Shown: positions 45,174-54,635 of the stretch, one piece after another | How the letters are laid out: the number at the start of each line of letters is the position of its first letter | How positions within the stretch are numbered: the first letter of the stretch is position 1 | Assembly: GCF_009789555.1 (NCBI RefSeq) | Contig: NZ_CP046902.1 | Span: 1,166,001-1,230,000, forward strand | DNA from: Stutzerimonas stutzeri | GTDB taxonomy: Bacteria; Pseudomonadota; Gammaproteobacteria; Pseudomonadales; Pseudomonadaceae | DNA: 64,000 nt | Direction of reading: 5' to 3' | Made by a program: the position numbers and the translations under genes | Notes under the pieces: model-generated | The model's database searches: none | What the model was told of the DNA's origin: nothing | Seen by the model: the letters and a program-made list of their open reading frames with translations, nothing else

Positions 45174-45414
45174 TCTCGTTTCGGTCTGTTGTAGCGGGGG
45201 CGAGAGTTTAGCAGGGCTGGCCGGGCGAGATGAGGCCGCCTGGACCCTGCACCTACCAGTCGTCGCCCGTGATGCTCGGTTCCGGCCCGGAATGCTCTAG
45301 TCTATGCGCGCCGTGCCCGCTTTAGGCTGACCAGCCACTCGTCCCGCTTCGCTACGGGGCGCACCCACCGAGGTTGTCAGCTACCTTTTGCTCCGCACGA
45401 ATCGGGGATACATC

Positions 45415-47079
45415 GTGACAGCGTCCATACAACCTATGCGACTGGTTCTGCTGGCCGACGAGCCGGCGTGGGGCGAGCGCCTGCGCGCTGCGCTGACCGC
45501 CTTGCGCAGCCATCACCTGTTGCTGGTCGCCGATGACTGGCCGACCGTTGCCGCGCATCTGGCCGAAGCGGGCCATGTGGTGTTGCTTACCACGCCGCGC
45601 CGCCGCCCGGCGTCGGGCCGTTTCCCCTGGCCCACCATTCTTCTGCTCGAGGATGAACCCGACGAGGCGCCGGAGGGCGTCGTGGACTGGCTGGTCGGCT
45701 CCCAGTTCACCCCCGATGTACTGCGCCGCAGCCTGCGCTATGCGCGGGAGAGGTGCAGCCTGCATGTCGCCTTGCAGCGTCTGGCGGAACAGGATCCGCT
45801 GACCGGCATCGTCAACCGGCAAGGATTCCAGGCGCTGCTCGGCGCGCAGTTGGCCGAGCATGACGGCGGGGGGCTGGCGCTGGGCGTGCTGGATCTGGAC
45901 AACTTCCGCCGGGTCAACGACACGCTCGGCCATCAGGCCGGCGATGCGCTGATCCTGCAAGTGGTGGCACGGTTGAAAACGCAGCTCGAGGTGGGCGACC
46001 GGATCGCCCGGCTGGGGGGCGACGAATTCGGCCTGCTGCTCGATACCACGCGCGGCTCGGGGCGCGTCGAACAAGTGGCCGACCGTGTGGTCGAGGCGCT
46101 GGCCGAGCCGTACTGGCTCGATGGCGAAAGCCTGATGCTCGGTTGCAGCCTCGGTCTGGCCCATGCCAAGGCCGACACCGATGCCGACCAGTTGCTGTGG
46201 GTGGCTCAGGTCGCGATGCGGCAGGCCAAGGCCCGGCCTGGTTGTACCTGGTATCTGTACGACGAGCGGGTCAACCGCAGTGCCAGCAGCCTGGCCGATC
46301 TTGAAGGTGAGTTGCGCCGTGCGTTACGCCGTGACGACCTGGAGCTGCATTACCAGCCCCGGCTGTGCATGGAGACAGGGCGGATCGTCGGTCTGGAAGC
46401 CCTGGTCCGCTGGCCCCATGCCTCACGCGGCCTGTTGGCGCCGGACGAATTCATCCCGATGGCGGAGGAGAGCGGGCTGATCGTACCGCTCGGCTATTGG
46501 GTCATCTCGCGTGCGCTGCGCGACATGCAGAGTCTGCGCGAACGGGGCGCCGGCGAATTGCATATGGCTGTCAACCTGTCGTTCCGGCAGTTTCAGGACA
46601 GCCAGTTGCTGGTCACCCTGCAGCGATTGATCGAGGAGCGAGGGGTCGACCCGCGCTGGCTGGAATTCGAGCTCACCGAGACCGCCGTAATGCGCCGCAG
46701 CGAGCAAGTGAGAGGCACCATGAGCGCGCTGGCCGAGCTTGGGGTGCGCTTCTCGCTGGATGACTTCGGGACGGGATTCTCGTCGTTCGTGCACCTGAGC
46801 CGCTTACCTATCAGTCTGTTGAAGATCGACAAGAGCTTCGTCGATGGGGTCACGACCAAGGCGGACAACAGCCTGATTCAGGCCATGATCGGCATGGCCC
46901 ATGATCTGGGGCTGGAAGTGGTTGCCGAAGGGGTGGAGCGGGTTGGCCAGTTGAAACTGCTGGAGCGCTATGGCGCCAATCAGGTCCAAGGCTACCTGAT
47001 CAGTAAACCGCTGCCGCTGGCGGAGCTGGAAAAGTACCTGAGCAACCATGAAAAGCCGGAAAGCGCTGCGGGTGCGTAG
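45415..47079 (+). CDS. GGDEF-EAL cyclic-di-GMP protein
   Basis: A 554-residue protein without membrane helices. Residues 1-115 look like a degenerate receiver domain without a clear phosphorylation site. The GGDEF domain is intact (ARLGGDEFGLLL) but its I-site has Glu for Arg (EVGD). The EAL domain keeps its metal and catalytic residues (LEALVRW; NLSFRQF; ELTETAV; DDFGTGFSS; KIDKSFV; AEGVE), so phosphodiesterase activity is likely and cyclase activity possible. GTG at 45415 has GGGGA six bases upstream; TTG at 45388 and ATG at 45436 are alternatives. The position matches the P. aeruginosa gene PA5295 (ProE), a phosphodiesterase. Confidence 0.88.
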   Translation: MTASIQPMRLVLLADEPAWGERLRAALTALRSHHLLLVADDWPTVAAHLAEAGHVVLLTTPRRRPASGRFPWPTILLLEDEPDEAPEGVVDWLVGSQFTPDVLRRSLRYARERCSLHVALQRLAEQDPLTGIVNRQGFQALLGAQLAEHDGGGLALGVLDLDNFRRVNDTLGHQAGDALILQVVARLKTQLEVGDRIARLGGDEFGLLLDTTRGSGRVEQVADRVVEALAEPYWLDGESLMLGCSLGLAHAKADTDADQLLWVAQVAMRQAKARPGCTWYLYDERVNRSASSLADLEGELRRALRRDDLELHYQPRLCMETGRIVGLEALVRWPHASRGLLAPDEFIPMAEESGLIVPLGYWVISRALRDMQSLRERGAGELHMAVNLSFRQFQDSQLLVTLQRLIEERGVDPRWLEFELTETAVMRRSEQVRGTMSALAELGVRFSLDDFGTGFSSFVHLSRLPISLLKIDKSFVDGVTTKADNSLIQAMIGMAHDLGLEVVAEGVERVGQLKLLERYGANQVQGYLISKPLPLAELEKYLSNHEKPESAAGA

Positions 47080-47100
47080 GCCCGCCCGCAGACTTTCCGG
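47051..47100 (-). terminator. betT terminator overlapping the neighbouring gene
   Basis: Outer arms 47056-47063 and 47093-47100 and inner arms 47066-47072 and 47085-47091 form a 15-pair hairpin. On the minus strand it is followed by CTTTTC. Most of it lies inside the last codons of the GGDEF-EAL gene. Confidence 0.65.
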
Positions 47101-47109
47101 TCACGTCGG

Positions 47110-49083
47110 CTATCGCACCATGTGCAGGAAATGCATGTGCTTCTCGTACTGGTCGAGAATGTCACCGATCACTTCGTCGCGGCTCCAGCCCATCACGTCA
47201 TAGTTCTGGCCGCCTTCCTTGAGATGCACCTCGGCGCGGTAGTAGGTGCGTTCATCCGGTTCGTTTTCATCGGCCGCGACAAAGCTGGGCATCGGGTAGC
47301 CGCGTGGACGTACTTCGTAGAAGAAGTCCGGAGCCCCCTCGTGCGTGATCTGCATGGACACGCTCGCTTCCTCGTCTTCGCTCACTTCAACGGTATAGCC
47401 TTGCTTGCGCATCTCCTCTGCGACCGACTGGCAGGCCGGAACCACCGCCTCGGCGATGTAGCGCACCACATGGCGACGCCGCGGAAACATCGTCAGGCTG
47501 CGTACGCGCCGTTGCCAGCCACCCGCACCCGAGCTCGGCGCGTTGGGCGAGGTCGTCAATGCCTGGTAGCGCAGCCCCTGTTTGGTGGCATCCACGCGAA
47601 GGGCTTTCAGCAGCCCCCACATCGAGCAGAGCAACGCGAGGGTGAAGGGCAGCGCGCTGGCGATGGTCGCCGTTTGCAGCGCGGTCAGGCCATCGGCCAG
47701 CAACAGGGCGATGGCCACAACGCCCATCGAACCGGCCCAGAATACGCGCTGTCGTGCCGGTGTGTTTTCCTGGCCGCCCGAGGCGAGCATGTCCACGACC
47801 AGCGCCCCGGAGTCGGCGGAGGTCACGAAGAACACCACCACCATGATGATGGCGATCAACGACAACAGGGACGAGAAGGGGAAGTGCTCGAGAAACGCGA
47901 ACAACGCCAATGAACTGTCTCGCTCGATCGCTTCTCCGAGGCTGGTGACGTGCTCCCAGAGAATCATGTGGATCGCCGTGTCGCCGAATACGGTCATCCA
48001 CAGCAGCGTGAAGGCCGTCGGCACCAGCAATACGCCGGTCACGAACTCGCGGATGGTACGGCCGCGGGATATGCGCGCGATGAACAGGCCGACGAAGGGC
48101 GACCAGGCCAGCCACCAGCCCCAGTAGAACAGTGTCCAGCCACCGATCCAGTCATTGGGCTCGTAGGCATAGAGATTGAAGGTGGCCGTGACGATCTGCG
48201 AAAAGTATTCGCCGGTGTTCTGCACGAAGGTCTGCAGGATGAACACCGTAGGGCCGACGATCAACACCAACAGCATCAGCAGAACGGCGAGGCTGAGGTT
48301 CAGCTCCGACAGCCGCCGTACACCCTTGTCCAGGCCGGTCACCACCGAAATGGTGGCCAACAGCGTGGTGCCGGCGATCAGACCGATCTGCACAGGCACC
48401 GATATGGGCACCCCATACAGGTGATTGAGGCCGGTATTGATCTGCGTGACGCCGAGTCCCAGCGACGTGGCCACGCCGAGTACGGTACCGATGATGGCGA
48501 AGATATCCACGGCATGCCCGATCGGCCCGTAGATCCGTTCGCCAATCAGCGGATAGAGCGCCGAACGTAGCGTCAGTGGCAGTCCGTGGCGAAAGCTGAA
48601 GTACGCCAGGATCATCGCGACGATGGCGTAGATGGCCCATGCATGCAGGCCCCAGTGGAAGAAGGTGATCTTCATCGCCTCGCGAGCCGCGTCGATGGTG
48701 CCGCCTTCACCAACCGGCGGCGAGAGGAAATGCATCACCGGTTCGGCGACGCCGAAGAACATCAGGCCGATGCCCATGCCCGCCGAGAACAGCATCGAGA
48801 ACCAGGTGAGGTTGCTGTAGTCCGGCTCACTGTGGTCGGGGCCCAGCTTGATATTGCCGTAACGGCTGATGGCAAGCAGCGCCACCATCAGCAGGATCAC
48901 GGCAACGGCGAGGATGTAAAGCCAACTGACGTTGGCGATGATCCAGGCCTGGACCTCGCTGAAGACGCTTTGAGCGTGGTCCGGCACGGTGACGCTGTAG
49001 ATCACCAGGGCGAGAATCAATACCGCCGAGCCGAAGAAAACCGGGGCATTGATGGTGGAAAGGGAAGACTTTTTGGCCTCCAT
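47110..49083 (-). CDS. betT: BCCT choline/betaine transporter BetT
   Basis: A 657-residue inner-membrane transporter with 12 helices, of the betaine/choline/carnitine family, importing choline with a cation gradient. The signature GLHAWAIYAIVAMILAYF and the aromatic box region around helix 8 (FYWGWWLAWSPFVGLFIARISRGRTIREF) are present. A long C-terminal cytoplasmic tail (about 500-657) is typical of BetT-type osmosensing carriers. It is convergent with the GGDEF-EAL gene. No bet synthesis genes are in the window. Confidence 0.92.
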   Translation of the reverse strand: MEAKKSSLSTINAPVFFGSAVLILALVIYSVTVPDHAQSVFSEVQAWIIANVSWLYILAVAVILLMVALLAISRYGNIKLGPDHSEPDYSNLTWFSMLFSAGMGIGLMFFGVAEPVMHFLSPPVGEGGTIDAAREAMKITFFHWGLHAWAIYAIVAMILAYFSFRHGLPLTLRSALYPLIGERIYGPIGHAVDIFAIIGTVLGVATSLGLGVTQINTGLNHLYGVPISVPVQIGLIAGTTLLATISVVTGLDKGVRRLSELNLSLAVLLMLLVLIVGPTVFILQTFVQNTGEYFSQIVTATFNLYAYEPNDWIGGWTLFYWGWWLAWSPFVGLFIARISRGRTIREFVTGVLLVPTAFTLLWMTVFGDTAIHMILWEHVTSLGEAIERDSSLALFAFLEHFPFSSLLSLIAIIMVVVFFVTSADSGALVVDMLASGGQENTPARQRVFWAGSMGVVAIALLLADGLTALQTATIASALPFTLALLCSMWGLLKALRVDATKQGLRYQALTTSPNAPSSGAGGWQRRVRSLTMFPRRRHVVRYIAEAVVPACQSVAEEMRKQGYTVEVSEDEEASVSMQITHEGAPDFFYEVRPRGYPMPSFVAADENEPDERTYYRAEVHLKEGGQNYDVMGWSRDEVIGDILDQYEKHMHFLHMVR

Positions 49084-49277
49084 GCTGCGCTCCTAATACC
49101 GAAATTGGGGAGTGGGCCGCCTGTGGCGAAGAGCGTGCAATCTACCATAATGGCTCGCCCAAGGCCGGACGCATGGCACCATCGAGGTCTCGTTAGGGTT
49201 GGTTTAGCACAATTGGACGCCATCACCGCGCCGGTCGGCGGGAATACCGCCGAACGCTCGAGGGCGCTTGCTGCGGC

Positions 49278-50777
49278 TCAGGGCGTCGAGCTGCCTGGGC
49301 GGTACTGCAGCGCCTCTGCCAGGTGAGCGCGATGGATCGATTGCGCCTGTTGCAGGTCCGCCAGTGTGCGCGCCACCTTCAGAATGCGATGTGCGGCGCG
49401 CAGGGACAGGCCCAGCCGCTCGCAAGCGCGCTCGAGCCACTGCTGGTCTTCGGGCTGCAGTTGGCAATGGCTGCGCAGTCCCGAGAGGTCCAGGAAGGCG
49501 TTGGCGCAACCTTGACGTGCCAGCTGGATGCTCCGCGCCTCGGCCACTTGCCTGGCCATCGCGGCGCTGTTTTCGCCAGTCGTCGGGGGTGCGTTCAGCG
49601 CTGTGGCCTCGCGGGCGACCGTCAGGTGCAGGTCAATCCGGTCAAGCAGCGGTCCGGACAGCTTGCCGCGGTAGCGCTGAATCTGGTCAGGCGAACAGCG
49701 ACAGCGCCCGCTGGGGTCGCCAAGATAGCCGCAGGGGCACGGGTTCATTGCCGCGACGAGCTGGAAACGCGCCGGGAAGCGCACCTTGTCTCGCGCCCGG
49801 GCGATCACGATGCAGCCCGACTCCAGGGGTTCGCGCAGCACTTCCAGAACCTTGCGATCGAACTCGGGCAACTCGTCGAGAAACAGCACGCCCTGATGGG
49901 CCAGCGTGATCTCGCCGGGCCTGGGACGGCTGCCGCCGCCAACCAGTGCCGGTCCCGATGCACTGTGATGGGGCTGGCGAAACGGTCGTTGCGGCCAATG
50001 CTCCAGTGGCGACTGGCTGGCAACCGAGTGAATGGCCGCGACTTCCAGTGCTTCGTGCTCGTCCAGCGGAGGCAGCAGGCCGGGCAGGCGGCTGGCCAGC
50101 AACGTCTTGCCGGTCCCGGGAGGCCCCGAAAACAGCAGGTTGTGCGCGCCCGCGGCAGCGATCAGCAGGCCGCGCTTGGCGGCCGCCTGGCCCTGGACAT
50201 CGGCCAGATCGGGGTAGGGCAACAACTGGCGCAGCAGGCCCTGAGGCTGAAAGGGTGCAATAGGCACGACGCCATTGAAGTGCGCCGCGACCTCCAGCAG
50301 ATGGTCGGCTGCGTAGACCACAAGGCCAGAGGCCAGGCTGGCTTCCTCGGCGTTGGCTCGCGGAACCAGCAGAGCTCGGCCGGCCTGACGCGCCGCCAAC
50401 GCCGCGGGCAGAACGCCTTGCACCGACCGTAACGCGCCGGATAGCGCCAGCTCGCCCAGACACTCGAGCGTGTCGAGGCGGTCCGCCGGAATCTGGCCGC
50501 TCGCCGCGAGGATACCCAGGGCGATGGCCAGATCGAAGCGGCCGCCGTCCTTAGGCAAATCGGCCGGGGCAAGATTCAGGGTGATGCGCCGCGCGGGAAA
50601 ATCGAAGTCGCAGGTCAGGATCGCACTGCGCACGCGATCCTTGCTCTCCTTGACTGCCGTTTCCGGCAATCCGACCAGCGCCAGGGAAGGCAACCCGTTG
50701 GCCAGGTGGGCTTCGACCGTGACGGTGGGTGCCTCGACGCCTACCTGGGCGCGGCTGTGCACTATCGCAAGGGACAT
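49278..50777 (-). CDS. yifB: YifB/ComM-family Mg-chelatase-like AAA+ ATPase
   Basis: A 499-residue protein: N-terminal Lon-substrate-like domain, central AAA+ ATPase with Walker A SGPPGTGKTLLASRLPGLLP and Walker B VLFLDELPEF, four cysteines in CPCGYLGDPSGRCRC, and a C-terminal helical part. ComM homologues are helicases that speed branch migration in natural transformation. The start at 50777 (MSLAIVHSRAQVG) matches the family; an ATG nine codons earlier is possible. UbiK-like gene upstream on the same strand. Confidence 0.94.
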   Translation of the reverse strand: MSLAIVHSRAQVGVEAPTVTVEAHLANGLPSLALVGLPETAVKESKDRVRSAILTCDFDFPARRITLNLAPADLPKDGGRFDLAIALGILAASGQIPADRLDTLECLGELALSGALRSVQGVLPAALAARQAGRALLVPRANAEEASLASGLVVYAADHLLEVAAHFNGVVPIAPFQPQGLLRQLLPYPDLADVQGQAAAKRGLLIAAAGAHNLLFSGPPGTGKTLLASRLPGLLPPLDEHEALEVAAIHSVASQSPLEHWPQRPFRQPHHSASGPALVGGGSRPRPGEITLAHQGVLFLDELPEFDRKVLEVLREPLESGCIVIARARDKVRFPARFQLVAAMNPCPCGYLGDPSGRCRCSPDQIQRYRGKLSGPLLDRIDLHLTVAREATALNAPPTTGENSAAMARQVAEARSIQLARQGCANAFLDLSGLRSHCQLQPEDQQWLERACERLGLSLRAAHRILKVARTLADLQQAQSIHRAHLAEALQYRPGSSTP

Positions 50778-50809
50778 CCGATCACTCCTTGATCGTGTCG
50801 CCACCGGGT

Positions 50810-51073
50810 TTATTCGGAGGCGGGGGGCGCCAGTCTTTCTTCCAGTTCGGCGACTTTGGCCTCGAGCGCTTCGAGCCGTGCTCGCGTACGCGCCAGTACG
50901 ACCATCTGGCTGTCGAATTCATCGCGGCTGACCACATCCAGCTTGCTCAGCGCGCCCTGCACGATTCCCTTGAGCTGGGCTTCGATTTCAGGGCGGGGCA
51001 GGGGCGTTTCACCGTTGAACAAGCGTGAAGCCTGGGAACCGATGGCATCGAGAAAAGCTTTGGGTGCAAACAT
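50810..51073 (-). CDS. ubiK: Ubiquinone biosynthesis accessory factor UbiK
   Basis: An 87-residue BMFP-domain protein, mostly helical with a C-terminal coiled coil (TRARLEALEAKVAELEERL). UbiK works with UbiJ to help assemble the Ubi complex in ubiquinone synthesis. The start at 51073 (MFAPKAFLDAIG) has AGGTGATG about seven bases upstream; an ATG six bases earlier is too close to this site. It probably forms an operon with yifB, 32 bases downstream. Confidence 0.9.
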   Translation of the reverse strand: MFAPKAFLDAIGSQASRLFNGETPLPRPEIEAQLKGIVQGALSKLDVVSRDEFDSQMVVLARTRARLEALEAKVAELEERLAPPASE

Positions 51074-51465
51074 GAGCATCACCTGTTTCGGAGCGAGCGC
51101 CAGTGTAACACGGCCCAGCCGGGGGCCCGTTTTCGTCCGCATGCACGATTATGGGCAGGCCGTCGCGCTTGAGTGCTCGATATTGGTGCGCGGTTTCGCT
51201 GGATCGACGCCGATCGCGCCGAGAGCCGCAATGCGTAGCGCCATGGGCCGGGCTTTTCTGAAACTGGCACTGATTCTGCTTGGCTGCCCATGACGATGCA
51301 CCAGAGCGTTGCGGTGCGCAGACGATTCGGGACGTTTCGTCGGATCGGTTGATGGTGTCGGGAGTCGCTCGGCCACGCCGGCGCGTTACAAGAGCCAGAC
51401 ACTGAGCTTAGACTTGACCCGGGTTCGTACTTCTGGGGCAAGTCCACCTAAACGGGAGAAGTTTC
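51074..51465. other. 392-base intergenic region between ubiK and glnK
   Basis: No coding region stands out. It holds the start regions of two divergent genes and a sigma-54-like promoter facing glnK at 51265-51280. No terminator or RNA gene is evident. Confidence 0.7.
51265..51280 (+). promoter_or_regulatory. Sigma-54-type promoter of glnK
   Basis: TGGCACTGATTCTGCT has GG and GC spaced by ten bases, and the -24 box is perfect (TGGCAC). The -12 box reads CTGC rather than TTGC. It would give a long leader of about 175 bases before glnK. Sigma-54/NtrC control of glnK-amtB is established in the family. Confidence 0.55.
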
Positions 51466-51804
51466 ATGAAACTAGTCACTGCCATCATCAAGCCGTTCAA
51501 GCTGGACGACGTACGCGAGTCGCTGTCCGAGATCGGCGTTCAGGGCATCACGGTCACCGAGGTCAAGGGTTTCGGGCGCCAGAAAGGCCACACCGAGCTG
51601 TATCGAGGTGCCGAATACGTGGTCGATTTCCTGCCGAAAGTGAAGATCGACGTAGCGATTGCCGACGATCAGCTCGATCGTGTGATCGAGGCCATCACCA
51701 AGGCCGCCAACACCGGCAAGATCGGTGATGGAAAGATTTTCGTCGTCAATCTGGAGCAGGCCATCCGCATTCGGACAGGCGAAACCGATACCGACGCGAT
51801 CTGA
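51466..51804 (+). CDS. glnK: Nitrogen regulatory protein P-II (GlnK)
   Basis: A 112-residue PII trimer protein that senses 2-oxoglutarate, ATP/ADP and, by uridylylation, glutamine. The T-loop with Tyr51 (ELYRGAEYVVDFLPK), the B-loop GKIGDGKIFV and the C-loop RIRTGETDTDAI are intact. SD GGGAG precedes the ATG. Placed upstream of two ammonium channels, it should block AmtB when ammonium is plentiful. Confidence 0.96.
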   Translation: MKLVTAIIKPFKLDDVRESLSEIGVQGITVTEVKGFGRQKGHTELYRGAEYVVDFLPKVKIDVAIADDQLDRVIEAITKAANTGKIGDGKIFVVNLEQAIRIRTGETDTDAI

Positions 51805-51855
51805 TCGGCTTCGTCGCGTAGCAGGCGACTGACCGGGCGGCGACGCCCGTGTTCA

Positions 51856-51885
51856 TGGATCAGCCAGGCCACCGGGCCTGATCCA
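51856..51885 (+). repeat. Stem-loop between glnK and amtB1
   Basis: Arms TGGAT (51856-51860) and ATCCA (51881-51885) enclose a CAGGCC/GGCCTG stem (51865-51870, 51875-51880). No T-run follows, so it is more likely an mRNA processing or stability element. Confidence 0.5.
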
Positions 51886-51965
51886 CGCTTGCGACGCACG
51901 AGACCGCTCTGTTGCGATTGCCTGCCTAGCAGGTCTACGAACCCCACGCCCCCAGGAGTAAAACC

Positions 51966-53282
51966 ATGACTCTGCGAAAATTCGCAGGGCTAGGAGCCCT
52001 TTTGTCTCTGTTAAGCCCAGGCATCGCCATGGCACAGGAGGCAACGCTTGATTCAGGTGACACGGCATGGATGCTGACAGCCACCGCACTGGTGCTGTTC
52101 ATGACGATTCCGGGCCTGGCGCTGTTCTACGGCGGCATGGTCCGCTCCAAGAACATTCTGTCGGTGATGATGCAATGCTTCGCCATCACCGGCCTGATGA
52201 GCATCCTCTGGATGGTCTACGGCTACAGCCTGGCCTTCGACACTGCCGGCATGGAAGCGGGCGTTACCAACTTCAACTCATTCGTCGGCGGGCTGGGTCG
52301 TGTCTTCCTCAGCGGGCTGACGTCAGACAGCCTCACCGGTACGGTCCCGGAGAGCGTCTTCATTACCTTCCAGATGACCTTTGCCATCATCACGCCGGCA
52401 TTGATCGTCGGTGCCTTCGCCGAACGCATGAAGTTCTCCGCGATGCTGGTGTTCATGGGCGTCTGGTTCACGCTGGTCTACGCGCCGATCGCGCATATGG
52501 TCTGGGGTGGCGATGGTGGCCTGATGTGGGACTGGGGCGTGCTCGATTTCGCGGGCGGCACCGTGGTGCATATCAACGCCGGTATTGCAGGGCTGGTGGC
52601 GTGCATCGTGCTCGGCAAGCGCAAAGGCTTCCCCACGACGCCCATGGCGCCGCATAACCTCGGCCTGACGCTGGTCGGTGCGGCGATGCTGTGGGTCGGC
52701 TGGTTCGGTTTCAACGCCGGTTCCTCACTGGGCGCCAACGGCACTGCTGGCATGGCCATGCTGGTCACCCAGATCGCCACCGCTGCGGCGGCGCTGTCCT
52801 GGATGTTCGCCGAGTGGCTGACTCACGGCAAACCCAGCGCGCTGGGCATCGCCTCGGGCGTGGTCGCCGGTCTGGTCGCGATCACTCCGGCGGCTGGCAC
52901 CGTGGGCCCGATGGGCGCACTGATCATCGGCCTGGCCTCGGGCGTTATCTGCTTCTTCTGTGCCACCAGCCTTAAACGCAAGCTCGGCTACGACGATTCC
53001 CTGGATGCGTTTGGCGTGCATGGCGTCGGTGGCATCGTCGGTGCACTACTGACAGGCGTGTTCGCGGCCCCGGCGATGGGCGGTTTCGGCGAGGTGGAAA
53101 ACATCGCGCTGCAGCTCTGGATCCAGTTCAAGGGGGTGCTGTTCACGGTGGTCTACACCGCCATCGTCACCTACGTGATCCTCAAGGTGATCGATGTCGT
53201 GATGGGCCTGCGCGTCAGCGAAGAAGAAGAAACCATCGGCCTCGACCTCAGCCTGCACAACGAGCGCGGCTACAACCTGTAA
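51966..53282 (+). CDS. amtB: Ammonium transporter AmtB, first copy
   Basis: A 438-residue ammonium channel with a cleaved signal peptide (ending IAMAQE) and 11 helices. The twin histidines are in GTVVHINAGIAGLV and DAFGVHGVGGIVGAL, with the outer gate AFYGGMVRSKN-type segment. The C-terminal cytoplasmic tail (GLRVSEEEE) is where GlnK docks. It lies downstream of glnK by 161 bases. Confidence 0.95.
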   Translation: MTLRKFAGLGALLSLLSPGIAMAQEATLDSGDTAWMLTATALVLFMTIPGLALFYGGMVRSKNILSVMMQCFAITGLMSILWMVYGYSLAFDTAGMEAGVTNFNSFVGGLGRVFLSGLTSDSLTGTVPESVFITFQMTFAIITPALIVGAFAERMKFSAMLVFMGVWFTLVYAPIAHMVWGGDGGLMWDWGVLDFAGGTVVHINAGIAGLVACIVLGKRKGFPTTPMAPHNLGLTLVGAAMLWVGWFGFNAGSSLGANGTAGMAMLVTQIATAAAALSWMFAEWLTHGKPSALGIASGVVAGLVAITPAAGTVGPMGALIIGLASGVICFFCATSLKRKLGYDDSLDAFGVHGVGGIVGALLTGVFAAPAMGGFGEVENIALQLWIQFKGVLFTVVYTAIVTYVILKVIDVVMGLRVSEEEETIGLDLSLHNERGYNL

Positions 53283-53294
53283 GCACACGGAGCG

Positions 53295-53318
53295 CGCCCG
53301 GAGCCAACCCCGGGCGCC
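53295..53318 (+). repeat. Stem-loop between the two amtB genes
   Basis: Perfect eight-base arms GCGCCCGG and CCGGGCGC (53295-53302, 53311-53318) lie 12 bases after the amtB1 stop. There is no T-run, so read-through to amtB2 is likely, perhaps reduced. Confidence 0.6.
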
Positions 53319-53363
53319 TTAACCGAACAGCGTCGCGAGGCGCTCGGCAAAAGGTGATAACAA

Positions 53364-54617
53364 ATGGATAGCACAGCACTGATACCCGTTCTGTACGGAT
53401 TCGATACGTTCTACTTCCTCATCTGCGGTGCGCTGGTGATGTGGATGGCGCCCGGCTTCGCGATGCTCGAAGCCGGTATGGTACGTGCGAAGAACACGGC
53501 CGAAATTCTCACCAAGAACATCGTGCTCTACGCCGTGGCCTCGATCATGTATCTGGTGATCGGCTACTACATCATGTACTCGAGCCCGGACGGCGGCATT
53601 CTGCCGAGCCTGGGCTTCCTGATCGGCGACGAGAACGCCGTGGATGTGGTCGCCGCAGGGGGTGAGGACGCGCCTTACTACTCCGCGCGTGCCGACTTCT
53701 TCTTCCAGGTCGTGTTTGCCGCAACCTGCATGTCGGTGGTGTCCGGTGCGGTGGCCGAGCGGATGAAGCTCTGGGCATTCATCGCCTTCGCAGTGGTCAT
53801 GACCGGCTTCATCTATCCGGTGCAAGGCTTCTGGAAATGGGGCGGTGGTTTCCTCGATGCTGCCGGCTTCCTCGATTTCGCAGGGTCTGGCCTGGTGCAC
53901 ATGGCGGGTGCTTCCGCGGCCCTGGCTGGCGTGCTGTTGCTCGGCCCGCGCAAAGGCAAGTACGGTCCGAACGGCCAGATCAATGCGATTCCCGGTGCCA
54001 ACCTTCCGCTGGCGACCTTGGGTGCGTTCATCCTGTGGCTGGGCTGGTTCGGTTTCAACGGTGGCTCGCAGTTGAAAATGAGCACCATCGAAGATGCCAA
54101 CGCCGTCGCTCAAGTGTTCACCAATACCAACATGGCCGCGGCCGGCGGCCTGGTTGCGGCGCTGATCACGGCGCGCCTGCTGTTCGGTAAGTCCGACCTG
54201 ACCATGGTTCTCAACGGTGCGTTGGCGGGTCTGGTTGCGATCACGGCGGAGCCGCTGACGCCGAGCGCGTTGCAGTCTGTGCTGATCGGAGGCGCCGGCG
54301 GTGTGCTGGTGGTGTTCAGTATCCTCGGCCTGGACAAAATCCGAGTCGATGACCCGGTCGGCGCCATTTCGGTGCACGGTGTCGTCGGCATGTGGGGTCT
54401 GCTGGCGGTGCCGCTGACCAACGCCGACGCAACGTTCGGTGCGCAGCTGCTGGGACTGGTTTCCATCTTCGCCTGGGTATTCATCGCCAGCTTGATCGTC
54501 TGGAGCATCATCAAGGCGGTCATGGGCCTGCGCGTCAGCGAAGAAGAAGAGTACGAAGGTGTGGACGTCGTCGAATGCGGCCTGGAAGCCTATCCTGAGT
54601 TCACCAGCAAACGCTGA
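53364..54617 (+). CDS. amtB2: Ammonium transporter AmtB, second copy
   Basis: A 417-residue Amt protein without a cleaved signal peptide, only distantly related to its neighbour apart from the helical core. The twin histidines are in SGLVHMAGASAALAG and ISVHGVVGMWGLL. It has a longer periplasmic loop around residues 70-115, rich in acidic residues, and a different C-terminal tail (EGVDVVECGLEAYPEF). The last helix end and GLRVSEEEE are shared exactly with amtB1. The tandem pair is known from P. stutzeri. Confidence 0.93.
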   Translation: MDSTALIPVLYGFDTFYFLICGALVMWMAPGFAMLEAGMVRAKNTAEILTKNIVLYAVASIMYLVIGYYIMYSSPDGGILPSLGFLIGDENAVDVVAAGGEDAPYYSARADFFFQVVFAATCMSVVSGAVAERMKLWAFIAFAVVMTGFIYPVQGFWKWGGGFLDAAGFLDFAGSGLVHMAGASAALAGVLLLGPRKGKYGPNGQINAIPGANLPLATLGAFILWLGWFGFNGGSQLKMSTIEDANAVAQVFTNTNMAAAGGLVAALITARLLFGKSDLTMVLNGALAGLVAITAEPLTPSALQSVLIGGAGGVLVVFSILGLDKIRVDDPVGAISVHGVVGMWGLLAVPLTNADATFGAQLLGLVSIFAWVFIASLIVWSIIKAVMGLRVSEEEEYEGVDVVECGLEAYPEFTSKR

Positions 54618-54635
54618 TTCGCAAACCGATGACGA

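Noticed and set aside
43431..45194. Long plus-strand open frame across rep
   Set aside because: It is the antisense shadow of rep; the rep product carries all helicase motifs.
51297..51317. TGCAC and GTGC pair resembling an NtrC site near glnK
   Set aside because: The half-sites are 12 bases apart rather than about seven, and lie downstream of the sigma-54-like promoter.
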